Part shown: in pieces, positions 34,636-43,571 of the stretch
Layout: every line of letters starts with the position of its first letter
Position numbering within the stretch: the first letter of the stretch is position 1
Assembly (NCBI RefSeq): GCF_000764025.1
Contig: NZ_KN234754.1
Location: forward strand, 1-64,000
Length of the DNA: 64,000 nt
Reading direction: 5' to 3'
From: Pseudohaliea rubra DSM 19751
Lineage (GTDB): Bacteria > Pseudomonadota > Gammaproteobacteria > Pseudomonadales > Halieaceae
Translations under genes and position numbers: made by a program
The notes under the pieces: model-generated
The model's input: the letters and a program-made list of their open reading frames with translations, nothing else
The model's database searches: none
What the model was told of the DNA's origin: nothing

Positions 34636-35604
34636 GTGCCCGCGTTCACGCGCCTGCGGCCTCGGCACGGGGGGCCGGTGGCGGACCCGCGGGTTTTCCC
34701 GGACCTCGATGCGCTGGTGCGCTTGCAGGTTGCGAGCGGCTTCAGCTTCCGCGCCAGCCAGCCACGACACAGTGTTCTGCGCGGGCGCCACGGCTCCCGC
34801 TTGCGCGGCCGCGGCCTCAACTTCGAGGAGCTGCGGGGTTACCAGCCCGGCGATGATCTCCGCCATGTTGACTGGCGGGCGAGCGCCCGCCGGGGCGAGG
34901 CGCAGGTGCGGGTCTACACGGAGGAGCGGGACCGCAGTACCTGGCTGCTCGTGAATCTCGCCCAGGGCATGTTCTTCGGCAGTGCGCACTCCACCAAGGC
35001 CGTGGCCGCAGCTGAATTCGCGGCCCTGGCGGCCTGGCGCAGCCTGGCGTCCGGGGACCGGGTCGGCGCCATCCTTTTCGACGAGGAGCAACTGCAGGTA
35101 TACCGGCCGCTGCGCACCCACGCTCAGGTTGTGCGTATCCTGGACGCCATCGTTGCCCTGGGCCGCAGCCTGCGCCCCGGACGCGCCCCGGGGCAGCCGC
35201 GGCTCAACGATGCCCTGGAGCGGGTGCTGCGCTTTGCCCGTCATGACGCGCTGGTGCTGCTCATCGGTGATGGCGCCGGCGTCGGCAAGGACACAGTGCC
35301 CCTGGTCAGCCGCCTGTCCCGGCACAACGACTGCATCGCCGGACTGGTCTACGACCCCATGGAGCGGGACCTGCCCGACGCGGGACCACTGCGCGCGACC
35401 GATGGCACGGCTGACTGGCACTTCGATTCCGGTGCTGGGGCACTGCGCCGAGCCTTCCGGGAGGATTTCGAGCGCCGCGAGCTGGCCCTTACGCAGCTCT
35501 CCCGGAGGCGCGAGCTTGCGCTGCTGCCGGTACATACTGCCCTGCCGGTCGCCGGGCAGCTCGCCCGCCTGCTCGGTGCACGCGCCACGGGGCCGGGCGC
35601 ATGA
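34636..35604 (+). CDS. DUF58 domain protein, second copy
   Basis: This 322-residue protein carries the DUF58 signature LRGYQPGDDLRHVDWRA and a VWA-like core (TWLLVNLAQGMFFGS, ALVLLIGDGAGVG). The GTG at 34636 is chosen because GAGAGGG lies about 9 bases upstream and the alignment with the paralogue begins near here; the frame is open much further upstream but inside moxR. It overlaps the DUF4381 gene by 4 bases. Confidence 0.88.
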   Translation: MPAFTRLRPRHGGPVADPRVFPDLDALVRLQVASGFSFRASQPRHSVLRGRHGSRLRGRGLNFEELRGYQPGDDLRHVDWRASARRGEAQVRVYTEERDRSTWLLVNLAQGMFFGSAHSTKAVAAAEFAALAAWRSLASGDRVGAILFDEEQLQVYRPLRTHAQVVRILDAIVALGRSLRPGRAPGQPRLNDALERVLRFARHDALVLLIGDGAGVGKDTVPLVSRLSRHNDCIAGLVYDPMERDLPDAGPLRATDGTADWHFDSGAGALRRAFREDFERRELALTQLSRRRELALLPVHTALPVAGQLARLLGARATGPGA

Positions 35605-36086
35605 GCGATCCGCTCGACCCCGGCAGCCTCGTCGGGCTGGTGGACATTGTCGAAGCGCCCGCACTGCCTCTCTGGTGGCCCCTGCCGCCCCTGGTCTGGA
35701 TGCTTCTCGCGCTGCTGGCCGCCGCCGCCGTTGCCTGGCTGTGGCGCTTCCAGCGCTGCTGGCACGGGGATCGCTATCGTCGCGAGGCAGTGGCCGGCCT
35801 TGCCGGCGCCAGCGCGGATCCTGCCGAACGGCTGCGCCAGGCGCGGATGCAGCTCAAGCGTGCCGCCATTACCGCCTACGGCCGCGAGGGCGTGGCGCCG
35901 CTCGACGGTGCCCCTTGGTGGACTTTTCTCGACGAACGTTGCGCCGGCAGCGCCTTCGCGAAGGGTCCGGGGGCGGCGGCGGATCGTGCCCTTGCCCGAG
36001 GCTGCGCCCCGGGGGCCGGCGAGCTGGAGGCCTTCGAGGCAGCCACCGTGCACTGGTTGCGCTCGCACCGCCGTGAGGGCCCCTAG
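35601..36086 (+). CDS. DUF4381 membrane protein, second copy
   Basis: The 161-residue protein has a single membrane helix (about 27-49, LPPLVWMLLALLAAAAVAWL) followed by a helical cytoplasmic domain with RLRQARMQLKRAAITAYG and PWWTFLDERC. This matches the layout of DUF4381 and of the paralogue at 4016-4492. It overlaps DUF58 by 4 bases and ends 2 bases before the VWA gene. Confidence 0.8.
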   Translation: MSDPLDPGSLVGLVDIVEAPALPLWWPLPPLVWMLLALLAAAAVAWLWRFQRCWHGDRYRREAVAGLAGASADPAERLRQARMQLKRAAITAYGREGVAPLDGAPWWTFLDERCAGSAFAKGPGAAADRALARGCAPGAGELEAFEAATVHWLRSHRREGP

Positions 36087-36088
36087 CG

Positions 36089-37057
36089 GTGCTTGTGCTC
36101 GACCTGCCCTGGGCCCTTCTCCTGCTGCCGCTGCCGTGGCTCCTACGCCGCCTCCTGCCGCCCACCGGCGGCGGCCCGGCTGCGCTGCAGGTGCCTTTCC
36201 TCGATCGGCTACGGCGCCTAGATCGCGGCCGGGGTGCTGTGCTGCCGGAAGAGAGCAGACGCGACGTGCTGCTGCCGGCGCTGGCCTGGATATCGCTCGT
36301 GCTCGCCGCCGCCGGTCCGGTCCGCCTCGAAGACCCGGTCACCGTAGAGGCCCCGGCGCGGGACCTGCTCCTCGCTGTCGACCTGTCGGGCTCCATGGCG
36401 ACCGAGGATTTCAACGATGGTGCAGGCGCGCCGGCGAGCCGCCTCACGGTGGTCCGGGAACTTCTCGCTGCGTTTCTTGAGCGCCGTGATGGCGACCGCA
36501 TCGGGTTGATCCTGTTCGGCTCGGCGCCCTTCGTGCAGCTGCCTTTCACCCGCGACCGCGCCGTCATGGAGAGTATGCTCGACGAGATGGTGGTCGGCAT
36601 GGCTGGCCCGCGGACGATGCTCGGTGATGCGCTGGGGCTGGCGGCGAAGGTTTTTGAGGAGAGTGAGCTCGGGGAGCGGGTGCTTATCCTGCTCACAGAC
36701 GGCAATGATACCGGGAGCCGCGTCGCACCCCGGGAAGCCGCACGGCTCTGTGCCGACCGGGACATCCGCGTGTTCACCATTGGCGCCGGTGACCCGGCTG
36801 CGGTCGGGGAGGAGTCCCTGGACGAGGCGACGCTGGCCGCGGTGGCCGAAACCACCGGCGGGGCCTATTTCCGGGCCGGGGACCGGGCGGAACTCGAGGC
36901 TGTCTACACCACCATCGATCGCCAGGTCCCGCGGGCCGTGGCCGTTACCCGCTACCGGCCCCGGCAGCCGCTATTTATCCTGCCCCTTGCGGTCGCCTGG
37001 CTGTGCATGCTGGCGCTTTATCCGTGGCGCCCTGGCCGAGGAGGGCGCCATGGCTGA
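36089..37057 (+). CDS. BatA-type VWA membrane protein, second copy
   Basis: The 322-residue protein has N-terminal membrane helices, a VWA domain with intact MIDAS (D98-L-S100-G-S102-M), LLTDGNDT, and a C-terminal membrane helix. It is the paralogue of 3000-4019. The start is GTG; another GTG lies two codons later. It overlaps the next gene by 8 bases. Its metal site is intact, unlike that of the following VWA protein, so it is probably the metal-binding partner of the pair. Confidence 0.88.
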   Translation: MLVLDLPWALLLLPLPWLLRRLLPPTGGGPAALQVPFLDRLRRLDRGRGAVLPEESRRDVLLPALAWISLVLAAAGPVRLEDPVTVEAPARDLLLAVDLSGSMATEDFNDGAGAPASRLTVVRELLAAFLERRDGDRIGLILFGSAPFVQLPFTRDRAVMESMLDEMVVGMAGPRTMLGDALGLAAKVFEESELGERVLILLTDGNDTGSRVAPREAARLCADRDIRVFTIGAGDPAAVGEESLDEATLAAVAETTGGAYFRAGDRAELEAVYTTIDRQVPRAVAVTRYRPRQPLFILPLAVAWLCMLALYPWRPGRGGRHG

Positions 37058-37970
37058 GGCGCTGGCCGCGTTCCATTTTCAGCGGCCTCTGTGGCTGCTT
37101 GCGCTGCTCCTGCCGCTGCTCGGCGCCTGGTGCCTGCGCCGGCAGCGCTCCGGCTGGGCGTCCGTGGTGGCGCCCCATCTTCTGGTCGCGCTGCAGGTCT
37201 CGCGGCAGCCGCGCCGCCGTCTCCTGCGCCCGCGTGCCAGCTGGCTGCTGGCGCTGCTGCTTATGCCCCTGGCCCTGGCCGGGCCCAGCTGGCAGCGTGA
37301 GCCATTGCCGCTCGGTGCGCCCGGGGAGGTGCTGGTGGTGGCGCTGCACGTCGGCGACAGCATGCTCGCCGACGACATTGCGCCGAGCCGGCTGGACCGT
37401 GCGGTGACCAAGCTCCGGGACCTGCTTGAGGCGGTTCCGGAACAGCGCGTGGGGCTCGTTGCGTACGCGGGTTCGGCGCACACGGTCATGCCACCAACGG
37501 CGGATCACGGGCTGCTGCTGGAATACGCCGGGGCTCTGGCGCCGGAGCTCATGCCCCGGCCGGGCAACGATCCCGTTGCGGCATTGACCACCGCCGCACG
37601 GCTTGCCCGGGGTGCCGGCGGACGCGGCCGGCTGCTCCTGGTCAGTGACAGCCTGCCCGAGGTCGACGCTCCGGCGCTGTCCTTTACCGTGCTGGCGATG
37701 GTGCCCAGCGCGGCGCGCGGCGGATACCCCGGCGGCGATGGCGAGTACCGCGCTATCGGGCAAGCTGCAGACACCCTCGGGGCGCCTGTGGTCGCGGTCA
37801 CCATCGATGACACTGACGTGGCGGCTCTTGCGCGCCGGCTCTACGGTAACGGCGGCGGCCCCCGGGGCGAGGGCGAACGCTGGGCCGATGGCGGGCGCTA
37901 CCTGCTGCTGCCGCTCCTGCTGCTGGTGGCCGGCTGGCTGCGCCGCGGCTGGTCTCTGGAGGCGGACTGA
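37050..37970 (+). CDS. BatB-like VWA membrane protein with destroyed MIDAS
   Basis: This 306-residue protein aligns with the N-terminal half of the fusion protein at 1159-3003, sharing the APSR-x-DR segment after the metal site (DDIAPSRLDR here, EDLAPSRIDR there). The DxSxS metal motif, intact in the fusion protein, reads H100-V-G102-D-S104 here, so the metal-coordinating aspartate and first serine are lost. The fold otherwise looks complete, with N- and C-terminal membrane helices (LLLPLLLLVAGWLRRGW). It may be a structural pseudo-VWA partner. The ATG at 37050 overlaps the preceding gene; the TPR gene follows in a TGATG overlap. Confidence 0.85.
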   Translation: MAEALAAFHFQRPLWLLALLLPLLGAWCLRRQRSGWASVVAPHLLVALQVSRQPRRRLLRPRASWLLALLLMPLALAGPSWQREPLPLGAPGEVLVVALHVGDSMLADDIAPSRLDRAVTKLRDLLEAVPEQRVGLVAYAGSAHTVMPPTADHGLLLEYAGALAPELMPRPGNDPVAALTTAARLARGAGGRGRLLLVSDSLPEVDAPALSFTVLAMVPSAARGGYPGGDGEYRAIGQAADTLGAPVVAVTIDDTDVAALARRLYGNGGGPRGEGERWADGGRYLLLPLLLLVAGWLRRGWSLEAD

Positions 37971-38590
37971 TGGCGCGCCGTGCCGGGCTTGTCGCGCTGC
38001 TGTTGGCTCTCGCTGCCAGCCTTGGCCCGGACGACCCCAGGGACTGGCTGGCCAGCCCCGCCCAGCAGGCCCAGCGGCTCTATGACGCAGATCGCTACGA
38101 GGCCGCGGCGGGGCGTTTTGCCGATCCCCTCCGCCGCGGCAACGCCTGGTACCGCGCCGGCGCCTTTGAGCGTGCGGCCGGGGCTTACGCCCTGGCTCCG
38201 GGCCCGGAGGGCCTGTTCAACCGCGGCAACGCGCTTCTGATGCAGGGCGACTATACCGGCGCCATCGCGAGCTACGACGAGGCCCTAAGCCGGGTGCCCG
38301 GCTGGGCGGCGCCGGTAACCAATCGCGCCATCGCCGCGGCCCGTCGGGCGCGGCTGGCCGCGGCGGGGCAAGAGCGGAGCGAAGTGTCTGAAATCGGCGC
38401 TGACGGAGTGGTGCTCGATGCCGAGGCCGGCGCCGAGCCTGGCGGTGAGGCGACGGTAGACGACGTCGGGTCCGATGATGAGGCGCTCCGGGCGCTCTGG
38501 TTGCGTCGGGTGAGTACCCATCCCGGGGACTTCCTGGCGCTGCGTTTCGCTGCCCAGCTGGCTGCTGCGGATGGAGTGGACGCACCGTGA
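37970..38590 (+). CDS. TPR protein of second Bat operon (BatC-like)
   Basis: The 206-residue protein has a short N-terminal hydrophobic segment (LVALLLALAAS) and about three TPR units (RLYDADRYEAAAGRFADP, AWYRAGAFERAAGAYAL, LFNRGNALLMQGDYTGAIAS), then a charged region ending WLRRVSTHPGDFLALRFAAQ. The C-terminus matches the end of the VWA/TPR fusion protein in the first operon (WLRRVPDDPSGLLREKFRYE), so the fusion corresponds to this gene plus the preceding one. It lacks the long Gln/Glu tail. It overlaps the next gene by 4 bases. Confidence 0.82.
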   Translation: MARRAGLVALLLALAASLGPDDPRDWLASPAQQAQRLYDADRYEAAAGRFADPLRRGNAWYRAGAFERAAGAYALAPGPEGLFNRGNALLMQGDYTGAIASYDEALSRVPGWAAPVTNRAIAAARRARLAAAGQERSEVSEIGADGVVLDAEAGAEPGGEATVDDVGSDDEALRALWLRRVSTHPGDFLALRFAAQLAAADGVDAP

Positions 38591-39789
38591 ACAGCCTGCG
38601 CCGTCTGCTCGCCATCGGTTGGGTCCTGACGCTTGCAACGGGCGCGTTCAGCGAACCCGCTGTCGAGGCGACGGTAAGCAGCCGCCTTGTCGCCGCGGCG
38701 CCGGTGCTGCCGGGGGAGCGGGTTACCTACGAGGTGGAGGTCCTGAGCAATGCGCTCAGCTTCGAGGGTTTACGGGTAGTGCCGCCGGCGGTGACCGGGG
38801 GGCTGCTGCTCAGTGATGCGGCAAGCACCCTCAGGGGTACCCGGCGCGTGGGCGGAAAAAGCCTCCAATACGTGAGCTACCGATTCCCGGTTTATCCCCG
38901 GCGGCCGGGAAAGTTGTGGATCGCGCCGACGACGGTGAGCTTCACCGCGTCTCTGGGCTACGGGCAGCCCAGCCGCGCTTTCCACCTGGAGACCGCCGGC
39001 CAGACGCTGGCCGTGGCGACATTGCCGGAGACGCTGCCGCTCGCTGCGGCGGGGCTCAGTGTCAGCGCGACTCTCGATCCGGCGGGGGAGGCCGTGCGGG
39101 TTGGCGATGCGCGCACGCTTACGATTACCCGGCGCCTCGAGGACGCGCCGGCGCTGCTCCTGGATCCGCTCACGCTGCCTCAGCTGTCCGGCGTTGCTGT
39201 CTATCCCGGGATTCCTGAGCTTATCGCCGAGAGCGCCCGGGGCCGGCTCACCGGCGTGCGCCGGGATCGCTTCACGCTGGTGTTCGAGGCTGCCGGGAGC
39301 GCCGAGCTACCAGCTCTTCGTTTTCCCTGGTGGGACCTTGAGACAGGCGCGTTCCGGACCGAGACGCTGCCGGCTTTCCGCTTCAAGATCAGCGGCGCCG
39401 TCCCGGCTGTGTCGGCGGAGAAGGATGGCGGTGCCCGGTGGATGCGTGGGGTGACGGTCGTTCTTGCTCTCGTCTTGCTAATGGCTGCGCTACTGGTCGC
39501 CGTGCGACGCCGGGGTGCAGGGGACGAGCCGCGGCGGCGCCTGGCAACGCTCCGGCGCGCGGCGCGGCGCAACGATCCCCGTGCTGCGCACATCGCTTTT
39601 CTTCGCTGGTGGGCGGGCGTGGGCGGGACGCCGGCCGGCGCTCTGGCGGTGGCCCTGCGGGAGCTTGAGGAGGCGCTGGTGGCGGGTCGCGCCTGGGATG
39701 GCCGGGCCCTGCGTCGGGCCCTGCGCGAGCATCGACGCCAGACCCGCCGCCGGGTGCCGGCGCTGGCGCCGCTCAATCCCGGGGATTGA
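38587..39789 (+). CDS. BatD-like protein, second copy
   Basis: The 400-residue protein has a signal peptide (MNSLRRLLAIGWVLTLATGA), beta-rich extracytoplasmic domains (VLPGERVTYEVEVLSNALSF; RFPVYPRRPGKLWIAPTTV; FPWWDLETG), a membrane helix near 282-305 (GVTVVLALVLLMAALLVAV) and a basic cytoplasmic tail. PWWDxET is shared with the first operon's BatD. The start is GTG. It is the last gene of the plus-strand MoxR-Bat operon. Confidence 0.82.
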   Translation: MNSLRRLLAIGWVLTLATGAFSEPAVEATVSSRLVAAAPVLPGERVTYEVEVLSNALSFEGLRVVPPAVTGGLLLSDAASTLRGTRRVGGKSLQYVSYRFPVYPRRPGKLWIAPTTVSFTASLGYGQPSRAFHLETAGQTLAVATLPETLPLAAAGLSVSATLDPAGEAVRVGDARTLTITRRLEDAPALLLDPLTLPQLSGVAVYPGIPELIAESARGRLTGVRRDRFTLVFEAAGSAELPALRFPWWDLETGAFRTETLPAFRFKISGAVPAVSAEKDGGARWMRGVTVVLALVLLMAALLVAVRRRGAGDEPRRRLATLRRAARRNDPRAAHIAFLRWWAGVGGTPAGALAVALRELEEALVAGRAWDGRALRRALREHRRQTRRRVPALAPLNPGD

Positions 39790-39937
39790 CTCCACGGAGG
39801 GGCCGCCGGCGGCGGGTGGTGACGAGTTGTGACAGGATGCGTCGATCGCTGCCATCGTCTTGCATTTGCCGGGGTTGCGCTGCACGATCGGGGCTCTGGT
39901 CGCCAGCGGGGCGGCCGGATGCGCCCTGGAAGCTGTA

Positions 39938-41857
39938 TTGCCTGTGTTTCTCGCCAGCCTCGCCCTGCTGCTCGTCGCCGTAGCGGCCCCGGCGCCGGCT
40001 TCGCTGCTGCCCGATGACCCGGCCACGGAGCGCCAGCGCATCGCCTATCGGGACGCCCGGGAGGCCCTTGCGACGGGGGACCTCGCCGGCTTTGATCGCC
40101 TCCGTGGGCGCCTTGACGACTACCCGCTCGCCCTCTACCTCGATTTCTACCGCCTCACCCGGGACCGGCGTTTTGTGCCCGGGGAGCGGGCAGCACGCTT
40201 CGCCGAGCGCAGCGCCGGGTCGCCGGTGAGCCTTCGCTTTCTGGATGCCTACCTGCACCAGGCCGGCCGCGACGGTCGCTGGGAAGACTTCCTGGCAGCA
40301 ACACCGGAGCGTCCCCGGGATGTCACCCTGCAGTGCTATTACCACCGGGCTCAGCTCGCCACGGGCCGGCGTGACGCGGCTTTTGCCGGGGCTGCGCGTC
40401 TATGGGTACACGGTTATTCCCGCCCCGGGGCCTGCGACGCGCTCTTTGAGCCGTGGCTGGATGCCGGCGGTGCCACTGCGGAGCACGTCTGGAAGCGGCT
40501 CGGCCTCGCCTTCTCAGCCCGGCAGCGCTCCCTGCTGCGTTTCCTCGTCAGCCTTGCGCCCCCGGGGCTTGCCGGGGACGCCGCGGCGCTGGCTGAGCTT
40601 TACCGCGAGCCACAGCACCTGGACCGTCACCTGGACGGGCTGTCCCCGGAGCGACGCAGCGATGCACTGCACTGGGGTGTCCGCCGCCTCGCGCGCTACC
40701 ACCCGGCGCAGGCGCTCAGGGCCTGGGAGGATCGGGCCGCGCTGTTGCCGCCGGAGGACCCGGCCCGGGGTGAAACAGAGCGTGGCATCGCCTTCCGCGC
40801 GCTTCTTGACCGGGAGGTGGTTGTCGCGCCCTGGATCGACAGCCGGCTGGCGCACTGGCGTGATGACCAGCTCACGGCCATGCGCCTGCGCTGGCTGCTC
40901 ACTGAAGCCGACTGGCCGCGCTTCCTGGTGGTGGCCGGTGCTCTTGGAGCCAGGGAAGCCGAGACGGCGTGCTGGCGCTACTGGCGAGGCGTGGCCCTGG
41001 CGGCAACCGGCGAGGCCGAAGCGGGACAGGCGCTGTTCGCCGCCGCTGCCCGGGAACGCAGCTATTACGGTTTTCTCGCGGCCGAGCGCCTCGGCGTACC
41101 CCATGCCTTCAATCACCGTCTCCTGCCGCCGCTGGCAGCGTCGCCGGCGCTCCTTGCGGAACCGGGGCTCCGACGCGTGGGTGAACTGAGCCACCATGGG
41201 GCGGCCCGCGATGCCTACGCGGAGTGGCGCGGTGTGCTGCGAGCCAAGGACCGGGATGCGCGCCTGACCCTTGCGGCCCTCGCCTCGGCCGAGGGCTGGT
41301 ATCATCTGGCGATCGACGCCGCCAACGAGGCTGCCGCCCACGATGCGCTGGAGCTGCGCTTTCCGCTGGCGTACCGGGAGGTCTTTGCGGCACAGGCCCG
41401 GCAGTTCGGTCTGCCCGAAAGCGAACTCATGGCCATTGCCCGCCGGGAGAGCGCGTTTTTTCCTGCGGCGCACTCCATTGCCGGCGCCCGGGGGCTCATG
41501 CAGGTGCTGCCGGCGACCGGGCGCCAGGTCGCCAACCGCCTTGGTATGGCGACCCCTGCGGCGTCGCTCTACCGGGTGGAAGATAACGTCCTCATCGGTA
41601 GTGCCTACTATCGGCAGCTCCTCGAACGCTACGGGCGCAACCGGGTCCTCGCCCTTGCGGCCTACAATGCCGGGCCGAACCGGGTGGACAACTGGCGGGG
41701 CAAGGACGTTTCCCTGGAGGTCTGGATCGAGACGCTGCCGTTCCGCGAGACCCGTGACTATGTGAAGGCCGTGCTCGCTTACCGTGTGCTCTTCGATTAC
41801 CTGCAGGGCGGCGCCCCGAGCCTGTTTCAGCCGGCCGAACGGGCGGCGCGCTACTGA
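39938..41857 (+). CDS. slt: Soluble lytic murein transglycosylase, Slt70 type
   Basis: The ~639-residue protein has a signal peptide (FLASLALLLVAVAAPAPA), a long alpha-superhelical U-domain and a C-terminal catalytic domain with ARRESAFFPAAHS (catalytic Glu), GARGLMQVLPATGRQVA and AAYNAGPNRVDNW. It cleaves peptidoglycan to 1,6-anhydromuropeptides in the periplasm. The start is uncertain: TTG at 39938 has GGAAG 5 bases upstream and gives a normal signal peptide and a length close to E. coli Slt70 (645 residues); GTG at 39944 is the alternative. Confidence 0.92.
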   Translation: MPVFLASLALLLVAVAAPAPASLLPDDPATERQRIAYRDAREALATGDLAGFDRLRGRLDDYPLALYLDFYRLTRDRRFVPGERAARFAERSAGSPVSLRFLDAYLHQAGRDGRWEDFLAATPERPRDVTLQCYYHRAQLATGRRDAAFAGAARLWVHGYSRPGACDALFEPWLDAGGATAEHVWKRLGLAFSARQRSLLRFLVSLAPPGLAGDAAALAELYREPQHLDRHLDGLSPERRSDALHWGVRRLARYHPAQALRAWEDRAALLPPEDPARGETERGIAFRALLDREVVVAPWIDSRLAHWRDDQLTAMRLRWLLTEADWPRFLVVAGALGAREAETACWRYWRGVALAATGEAEAGQALFAAAARERSYYGFLAAERLGVPHAFNHRLLPPLAASPALLAEPGLRRVGELSHHGAARDAYAEWRGVLRAKDRDARLTLAALASAEGWYHLAIDAANEAAAHDALELRFPLAYREVFAAQARQFGLPESELMAIARRESAFFPAAHSIAGARGLMQVLPATGRQVANRLGMATPAASLYRVEDNVLIGSAYYRQLLERYGRNRVLALAAYNAGPNRVDNWRGKDVSLEVWIETLPFRETRDYVKAVLAYRVLFDYLQGGAPSLFQPAERAARY

Positions 41858-41862
41858 TCACC

Positions 41863-42537
41863 ATGACCCCCGAGCACAGTTTTATTCTGCCGGTGCTCAA
41901 CGAGGCCGGACGCCTCCCGCCGCTACTCACAGCGCTGCGCGCAGCCTTTCCCGGTGCCGAGTGCATTGTCGTCGACGGCGGCAGCGATGACGGCACGGTG
42001 CCCGAGGCCCTGGCCGTCGCGGACCTGGTGCTCCTCGGGGAGCGCGGCCGGGCGGCGCAGATGAACCTGGGCGCGGCGGCAGCGCGCGGTGAGTGGCTCT
42101 GGTTCCTGCATGCGGATACCCGCCCGCTCTTCGATGCCGGCACCGCGGCTGCAGCGCTGGCCCAGGGTGCGCCCTGGGGATTCTGCCGGGTAAGGCTGAG
42201 CGGTCGCGCGCCGGCGCTGCGTGTGATCGAGCGCGCCATGAACCTGCGTTCCCGCCTGACCGCGATCGGCACCGGGGACCAGCTTCTGTTTCTGCGCCGG
42301 TCGCTGTTCGAGGCCGAGGGCGGCTTCGCGCCTATCAAGCTGATGGAGGATGTGGAGTTCTGTGCACGGCTGCGCCGCCGGGCGCGTCCCGGCGGGGCCG
42401 GGCTGAACGTCTGTGCGTCGAGCCGGCGCTGGGAGCAGCAGGGCATCCTGCATACGGTCTTGCTGATGTGGTGGTTGCGGTTGCGCTACGCCCTGGGTGC
42501 GTCACCGGCAAAGCTGTGGGCCCGCTACTATGGCTGA
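41863..42537 (+). CDS. Family 2 glycosyltransferase, TIGR04283 type (rSAM/selenodomain-associated transferase 2)
   Basis: This 224-residue cytoplasmic protein has the GT-A features FILPVLNEAGRLPPLL, CIVVDGGSDDGT, FLHADTRP (DxD-like) and IGTGDQLLFLRRS, fitting the TIGR04283 family. The substrate is unknown. It is followed, with an 8-base overlap, by the TIGR04282-type partner. The pair is often near radical-SAM or selenium-related genes, none of which are visible here. Confidence 0.85.
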   Translation: MTPEHSFILPVLNEAGRLPPLLTALRAAFPGAECIVVDGGSDDGTVPEALAVADLVLLGERGRAAQMNLGAAAARGEWLWFLHADTRPLFDAGTAAAALAQGAPWGFCRVRLSGRAPALRVIERAMNLRSRLTAIGTGDQLLFLRRSLFEAEGGFAPIKLMEDVEFCARLRRRARPGGAGLNVCASSRRWEQQGILHTVLLMWWLRLRYALGASPAKLWARYYG

Positions 42538-43177
42538 TATGGCTGAGCCCCGTGCGGGAGCGCGTCTCCTGCTGCAGTTTGCCCGGGAGCCGTTGCCCGG
42601 CCAGGTCAAGACGCGTATGTATCCGTTTCTGGACGCGGTGGGCGCCTGTGAGCTGCACTGTGCGCTGCTGACCCACACGGCACGGCAGCTTGCTGCCGTG
42701 TCAGGCTGCACGCGGGAGCTATGGATTGCCGGGAACCCGGCGCACCCGGTGCTCGAGCGTGCGGCGGCCCTGGGGCAGGCGACGCTGCGGCGCCAGGCAG
42801 GCGTGGACCTCGGCGAGCGTATGCAGCACGCACTGGCGTCGGCTCTGGAGCGGGCATCGCGCGCGGTGCTCGTGGGCAGTGACTGCCCTGAGTTGGATGC
42901 CGCCTATGTTGAGGCTGCTTTCGATGCGCTATCGACCGCAGACGTGGTTCTCGGCCCGGCGCTGGATGGGGGCTACGTGCTGATCGGTGTTCGCCGCTTG
43001 AATCCCGCCCTGTTCCACAGCGTATCCTGGGGGAGCGATCGGGTGCTGGCCCAGACCCGGGAGCGGATTGCCTCTCTCGGCTGGCGGTCGACGCTGCTGG
43101 AACCCCTGCGTGACATTGACCGCCCGGAAGATCTGGTCGCCTGGGAGGCGGTTGCAGGGTCGGTCAGCGCAGGCTGA
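42530..43177 (+). CDS. TIGR04282-type transferase (rSAM/selenodomain-associated transferase 1)
   Basis: This 215-residue protein has a nucleotidyltransferase-like fold: LLLQFAREPLPGQVKTRMYP, VLVGSDCPELDAAYV, VLGPALDGGYVLIGVR and WGSDRVLAQTRERI. These are the landmarks of TIGR04282. The ATG at 42530 overlaps the preceding stop; ATG 42539 is possible. The 3' end overlaps the convergent gene at 43164 by 14 bases. Confidence 0.85.
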   Translation: MADMAEPRAGARLLLQFAREPLPGQVKTRMYPFLDAVGACELHCALLTHTARQLAAVSGCTRELWIAGNPAHPVLERAAALGQATLRRQAGVDLGERMQHALASALERASRAVLVGSDCPELDAAYVEAAFDALSTADVVLGPALDGGYVLIGVRRLNPALFHSVSWGSDRVLAQTRERIASLGWRSTLLEPLRDIDRPEDLVAWEAVAGSVSAG

Positions 43178-43571
43178 AAGCGCGGCCCCGGGTCGGGGCC
43201 GCCGTCGGCACCGGTTGACTGCCGAGCCCGGCGCGCTCGTAGAGCAGCCAGGCGATCGCCGTGCTGTAGGAAAGATTGGTGCGAAGTTCGTGATCCGGAT
43301 TGCTCAGGAATGCCCGCTGGCTCGCCAGGCCGCGCACACGACTGGCGATCTCCGGTCGGAAGGCCAGGTAGCGATCCCAGATATCCCGGTGCTGTGCCGC
43401 GGTAATACGGTACAGCCCGAGACCCTCGCCGCCGCGGGCGAAGAGGCCGACCTCCGGGCCATCGATGGCCGCAGCCAGCAGGCGTTCCTCGAGGGCTTCA
43501 CTCCACTGGCCCAGGTAGCTGAGGGTAGGGCGTATGACCTCCTCCCTCAGGTGTTCCGCCGTGATATACAT
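43164..43571 (-). CDS. Conserved hypothetical protein, 135 aa
   Basis: The protein begins MYITAEHLREEVIRPTLSYL and contains LLAAAIDGPEVGLF and GLGLYRITAAQHRDIWDRYL, then LRTNLSYSTAIAWLLYERAG. I recall similar uncharacterised proteins in bacteria and phages; the LGLYRITAAQHRDIW region vaguely recalls lysozyme-like folds, but no catalytic residue can be named. It has no signal peptide. The ATG has GAGGAA upstream. It ends in a 14-base convergent overlap with the transferase gene, and its upstream region contains an AT-rich islet. Confidence 0.7.
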   Translation of the reverse strand: MYITAEHLREEVIRPTLSYLGQWSEALEERLLAAAIDGPEVGLFARGGEGLGLYRITAAQHRDIWDRYLAFRPEIASRVRGLASQRAFLSNPDHELRTNLSYSTAIAWLLYERAGLGSQPVPTAAPTRGRAFSLR

